A stretch of DNA of 36,230 nt, from the NCBI GenBank assembly GCA_020629275.1, contig JAHDDQ010000030.1, forward strand, positions 1-36,230, written 5' to 3'. Made by a program: the position numbers and the translations under genes. Shown here piece after piece: positions 33,015 through 36,230 of this stretch. Position 1 is the first letter of the stretch; each line of letters begins with the position of its first letter. The notes under the pieces were generated by a model. It saw only the letters and a list, made by a program, of their open reading frames with translations. It made no database searches and had not been told where the DNA came from. Source of the stretch: Tenacibaculum sp. GTDB lineage: Bacteria; Bacteroidota; Bacteroidia; Flavobacteriales; Flavobacteriaceae.

Positions 33015-35471
33015 TTAGTTTAGCTTCTTAGCTTTCTTTACTTTTTGCTTTGTTAACGCTATTGCAATAACTTCACTCATCTCAGTTACGTAATGGAATT
33101 TTAATCCTTTTAAATAACTTTCCTTTATCTCATCTATATCTCTCTTATTTTCTGCACACAATATAATCTCTTTTATATTTGCTCTTTTAGCAGCCAATAT
33201 TTTCTCTTTTATTCCACCTACTGGCAATACTTTACCTCTAAGGGTAATCTCTCCAGTCATGGCTAGTTTATTCTTAACTTTACGTTGAGTAAAAACAGAA
33301 ACTAGAGATGTCAACATTGTAATACCTGCACTCGGACCATCCTTTGGTGTTGCTCCTTCTGGTACATGAATATGAACATCATTTTTTTCTAAAATATCAG
33401 AATTAATACCAAAATCTTCAGCGTTAGATTTTATGTATTTCATCGCAATAGTTGAAGATTCTTTCATCACGGTACCCAAATTACCAGTAATAGAAAGGTT
33501 TCCTTTCCCCTTAGATAGAATAGACTCTATAAATAATATATCACCACCAACGCTTGTCCAAGCTAAACCAGTTACTACACCTGCTGTATCGTTATTTTCA
33601 TATTTGTCTCGCTCCATGCGTGCTGGACCTAAAATACTTTCAATGTCATCATTTGTTAATGTAACCTGATACTCCTCTTCCATTGCTATAGATTTTGCAG
33701 CATAACGAACAACCTTAGCTACTTGCTTTTCTAAGCCTCTAACACCAGATTCTCTTGTGTAACCTTCTACAATTTTTTCAATTTGGGGTTTCCCTAATTT
33801 TAAATGCTCGTCATTTAATCCGTGCTCTTTTAGTTGCTTTGGAACTAAATATTTCTTAGCTATTTCGACCTTTTCTTCAATTGTATAGCCTGTAACATTA
33901 ATAATTTCCATTCGATCTCTTAGAGCCCAAGGTATCTGGTTAATATTATTAGCTGTAGCAATGAATAATACTTTAGAAAGGTCGTATCCAACTTCTAAAT
34001 AATTATCATAAAACTCTGTGTTTTGCTCTGGATCAAGCACTTCTAACATAGCAGAAGAAGGATCTCCTTGATGACTTTGACTTAATTTATCTATTTCATC
34101 CAATACAAAGACGGGATTAGAGGTTCCAGCTTTTTTAATATTTTGGATTAATCTACCTGGCATTGCTCCAATATACGTTTTACGATGTCCTCTTATCTCT
34201 GCTTCATCACGTAAACCTCCTAAAGACATTCTTATATACTTTCTACCTAATGCTTCTGCAACTGATTTTCCTAATGAGGTTTTTCCTACACCTGGAGGCC
34301 CGTATAAACATATAATAGGAGATTTCATATCTCCTCTAAGTTTTAATACAGCTAAATGCTCAATGATACGATCTTTAACTTTCTCTAAACCGAAATGATC
34401 TCGGTTAAGTATTTTTTCAGCCTTTTTTAAATCAAATTTATCTTCAGAGTATTCTCCCCAAGGTAAATCTAACATTAACTCTAAATAGTTTCTTTGAACA
34501 CCATACTCAGCCATTTGAGGATTCATACGCTTTAAGCGGTGCAATTCTTTTTCAAAAGTCTCTGCAACTTCTTTATTCCATTTTTTAGATTTAGCTTTTG
34601 AGCGCATTTCATCCAACTCTTGATCGTGAGAAACACCTCCTAATTCTTCTTGAATGGTTTTTAGCTGCTGATGCAAATAATATTCTCGTTGCTGTTTATC
34701 TAAATCTGACCTTGTTTTAGATTGAATATCATTCTTCAATTGTAGCTTTTGCAATTCTTTATTAAGATTTTTTAGTGTTAAAAGAGCTCGCTCTTTTAAA
34801 CTATCTTTCTCTAATACTACTTGTTTTTGCGCTACACTCAAATCCATATTAGATGAAATAAAATTCACTAAAAAAGAATTTGATTGAATATTTTTAATAG
34901 CGAAAGACGCTTCAGAAGGTAACATCGGATTCTCTTTAATTACCTCTAATGCTAATTCTTTAATTGAATCGATAATGGCATCAAACTCCTTTTTATCATC
35001 AATTTCTCTATCTTCAACTACTTCTTTCACCCTAGCTTTTAAATAAGGCTCTTGTTGAATAATTTCATCAATCTCAAAGCGTTTTTTCCCTTGAATGATA
35101 ACAGTTGTATTACCATCTGGCATCTTTAAAACACGTAATATTTGCGCTACAACTCCTGTATGATAAATATCATTCCCTTTAGGGTCTTCAACATCACTAT
35201 TTCGTTGCGCTACGACTCCTACTGTTTTATTTCCTTTATTTGCATCTTTAATAAGCTGTATAGAACTATCTCTACCTGCTGTTATTGGAATAACTACTCC
35301 TGGAAATAATACAGTATTGCGTAATGGAAGTATTGGTAATTCGTTTGGAATATCTTCCTTATTAATTATTTCTTCATCTTCTGGGGTTAATAATGGGATT
35401 AATTCAGAATCTTCGTTTAACATATCTTGAAGCGACAAATTGTCTAAATGTATGATTTTTGATTTACTCAT
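33015..35471 (-). CDS. lon: ATP-dependent serine protease Lon (endopeptidase La)
   Basis: Hexameric AAA+ protease that degrades misfolded and regulatory proteins in the cytoplasm. The 818-residue length is normal. The N-terminal substrate-binding (LON) domain includes [19 protein letters not shown] and GVVAQ. The AAA+ domain has Walker [13 protein letters not shown], Walker [12 protein letters not shown] and sensor RDRMEII. The proteolytic domain carries the catalytic Ser in [12 protein letters not shown] and the catalytic Lys in [17 protein letters not shown] lysine-rich tail ends the protein. All essential motifs are intact. It has its own promoter region with an operator-like palindrome and a terminator shared with the convergent gene. 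Confidence 0.96.
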   Translation of the reverse strand: MSKSKIIHLDNLSLQDMLNEDSELIPLLTPEDEEIINKEDIPNELPILPLRNTVLFPGVVIPITAGRDSSIQLIKDANKGNKTVGVVAQRNSDVEDPKGNDIYHTGVVAQILRVLKMPDGNTTVIIQGKKRFEIDEIIQQEPYLKARVKEVVEDREIDDKKEFDAIIDSIKELALEVIKENPMLPSEASFAIKNIQSNSFLVNFISSNMDLSVAQKQVVLEKDSLKERALLTLKNLNKELQKLQLKNDIQSKTRSDLDKQQREYYLHQQLKTIQEELGGVSHDQELDEMRSKAKSKKWNKEVAETFEKELHRLKRMNPQMAEYGVQRNYLELMLDLPWGEYSEDKFDLKKAEKILNRDHFGLEKVKDRIIEHLAVLKLRGDMKSPIICLYGPPGVGKTSLGKSVAEALGRKYIRMSLGGLRDEAEIRGHRKTYIGAMPGRLIQNIKKAGTSNPVFVLDEIDKLSQSHQGDPSSAMLEVLDPEQNTEFYDNYLEVGYDLSKVLFIATANNINQIPWALRDRMEIINVTGYTIEEKVEIAKKYLVPKQLKEHGLNDEHLKLGKPQIEKIVEGYTRESGVRGLEKQVAKVVRYAAKSIAMEEEYQVTLTNDDIESILGPARMERDKYENNDTAGVVTGLAWTSVGGDILFIESILSKGKGNLSITGNLGTVMKESSTIAMKYIKSNAEDFGINSDILEKNDVHIHVPEGATPKDGPSAGITMLTSLVSVFTQRKVKNKLAMTGEITLRGKVLPVGGIKEKILAAKRANIKEIILCAENKRDIDEIKESYLKGLKFHYVTEMSEVIAIALTKQKVKKAKKLN

Positions 35472-35485
35472 GCTTTTTTCTTAAC

Positions 35486-35498
35486 TGTCATTATGACA
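35486..35498. promoter_or_regulatory. 13-bp palindrome in the lon leader, operator-like
   Basis: TGTCATTATGACA is a perfect palindrome (6-bp arms, one centre base) lying between the proposed lon -7 box and the lon ATG, about 4-16 bases past the expected start point. That is where a repressor would block transcription. The bound factor is unknown. Confidence 0.45.
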
Positions 35499-35506
35499 TT
35501 TGTTTT

Positions 35507-35535
35507 CAAACTTTCCTTCTAACACAAAAACACAA
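35507..35535 (-). promoter_or_regulatory. Candidate lon promoter
   Basis: On the minus strand TTG (35533-35535) as -33 and AAAGTTTG (35507-35514, 7 of 8 matches, T missing at the first base) as -7 are separated by 18 bases. The ATG at 35471 would be about 30 bases downstream of the start point. Confidence 0.4.
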
Positions 35536-35706
35536 CACCTTATATAACAGTGCTTTAATATTTAAAAAGATTAAATCTATTAATATTAAGTCAATAGTTA
35601 TGCCAACTAAATTATAATAGTTAGTATTTTTATTGCCATGTAACATTTGTTAGCGATATTCGTCATATATACTGTAATTTACATCAATAACTTTCTTTAA
35701 ATCTAT

Positions 35707-36230
35707 ATGAAAAAACTTATTTTTTATTCAATTTTTATTGCTCTTTTAACTAATTGTACGTCTAAAAAAAATTCTCCTGACTTTATTTCCAAAGCAAGTG
35801 GTCGTTATTTTTTTAACGCAGACGAAACTATTAACGCCTATTTCAAAGATGAAGAACTTATGATAAGATGGAGAGGTAAAGATTTATCTCCTTTGAAAAT
35901 TAATGACAGTACATTTTATGTAAGTGAACTTAATGAAAAATTAATTTTTATTACTGCTGAACATAAAATTAAACTAGCCTCAAAAAGAGAACACAATGAT
36001 GAAGTTTTTATATTTCATAAGCTAAAAGATGGAGAAAAAACACCCAGAGAGTATTTGAAAAACGGAAACTACAAAATGGCACTTGAAGGGTATTTAGCTA
36101 TTAAAAAAAGAGATAGTATGAATCCTGTAATTCGTGAAAATAATTTGAACTCCATTGGCTATCAATTTCTTAAAAATGATGATATTAAGAAAGCTATTGA
36201 GGTATTTAAAATTAATATTGCTTTGTATCC
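35707..36230 (+). CDS. TPR-containing lipoprotein, 3' end cut off by window edge
   Basis: At least 174 residues from the ATG at 35707, still open at the last base. The signal peptide ends in a lipobox (FYSIFIALLTNC; acylated Cys near residue 17). The first ~110 residues are beta-rich and unassigned (SGRYFFNADETINAYFKDEEL... LMIRWRGKDLSPLKIND). The visible C-terminal part looks like tetratricopeptide repeats (YLKNGNYKMALEGYLAIKK; NSIGYQFLKNDDIKKAIEVF followed by KINIALYP). This combination resembles the C-terminal extension found on some secreted Flavobacteriia hydrolases, but no hydrolase part is visible. It is divergent from lon. Function unknown. Confidence 0.75.
   Translation, partial: MKKLIFYSIFIALLTNCTSKKNSPDFISKASGRYFFNADETINAYFKDEELMIRWRGKDLSPLKINDSTFYVSELNEKLIFITAEHKIKLASKREHNDEVFIFHKLKDGEKTPREYLKNGNYKMALEGYLAIKKRDSMNPVIRENNLNSIGYQFLKNDDIKKAIEVFKINIALY

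Overview
The window is AT-rich chromosomal DNA from a member of the Bacteroidota, most likely a marine Flavobacteriaceae (a Tenacibaculum- or Polaribacter-like genome would fit). The reasons are the gene families (PorV/PorQ-type barrel, DUF4105/Lnb, DUF4199, DUF5606), recurring TAnnTTTG-type -7 promoter boxes, the lack of purine-rich Shine-Dalgarno sequences, and several TTG starts. The species call is inference. Most of the window is housekeeping and envelope biogenesis. I see no phage, insertion sequence, CRISPR array, toxin-antitoxin pair or recognisable defence system.

Layout. 1-1842: the end of tatC, an AhpD-like protein and lptB (+). 1903-4955 (-): a secreted class C-type serine hydrolase, an AraC regulator and pssA. 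5028-8320 (+): a YheT-like hydrolase, then a PorV/PorQ-type outer-membrane barrel paired with a DUF4105 (Lnb-type) membrane protein. 8377-12063 (-): a phytase-like lipoprotein, aroQ and three tandem paralogous small beta-barrels. 12153-13857: xerD, an SRP RNA gene on the minus strand, and a DUF4199 membrane protein. 13916-19464 (+): a GT2 with membrane anchor, a phosphohexomutase, an MsbA-like ABC exporter and a GT4, tightly packed. 19441-22524 (-): CCA-adding-enzyme-like nucleotidyltransferase, tsaC and a repeat-built FG-GAP/VCBS lipoprotein. 22585-27106: a surface-glycan cluster of five glycosyltransferases (one +, four -). 27167-27982: dapD (-). 28103-32031 (+): ruvX, a frameshifted peptide deformylase, DUF5606, mazG, a GT4 and a thioredoxin-like protein. 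32419-32955: a secreted thioredoxin-fold protein without its CxxC. 33015-35471: lon (-). 35707 to the right edge: a truncated TPR lipoprotein (+).

How the parts fit. A large share of the genes serve the envelope: Tat export, LPS export ATPase, phosphatidylserine synthesis, probable lipoprotein N-acylation, outer-membrane barrels, an MsbA-like flippase and seven glycosyltransferases, with a phosphosugar mutase that could supply sugar precursors. The rest is core information processing and stress response (xerD, ruvX, SRP RNA, CCA enzyme, tsaC, def, mazG, lon).

Most notable: peptide deformylase is broken by what looks like a 5-base deletion in its second catalytic motif, so it is either a sequencing error or a pseudogene that needs a second copy elsewhere. 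Also notable are the PorV-like/DUF4105 gene pair, the tandem barrel array between aroQ and xerD, the 95-residue triplicated lipoprotein, an operator-like palindrome just inside the lon leader, and 10-bp-spaced direct repeats upstream of a well-formed promoter. No wholly new system is evident; these are candidates for a second look.
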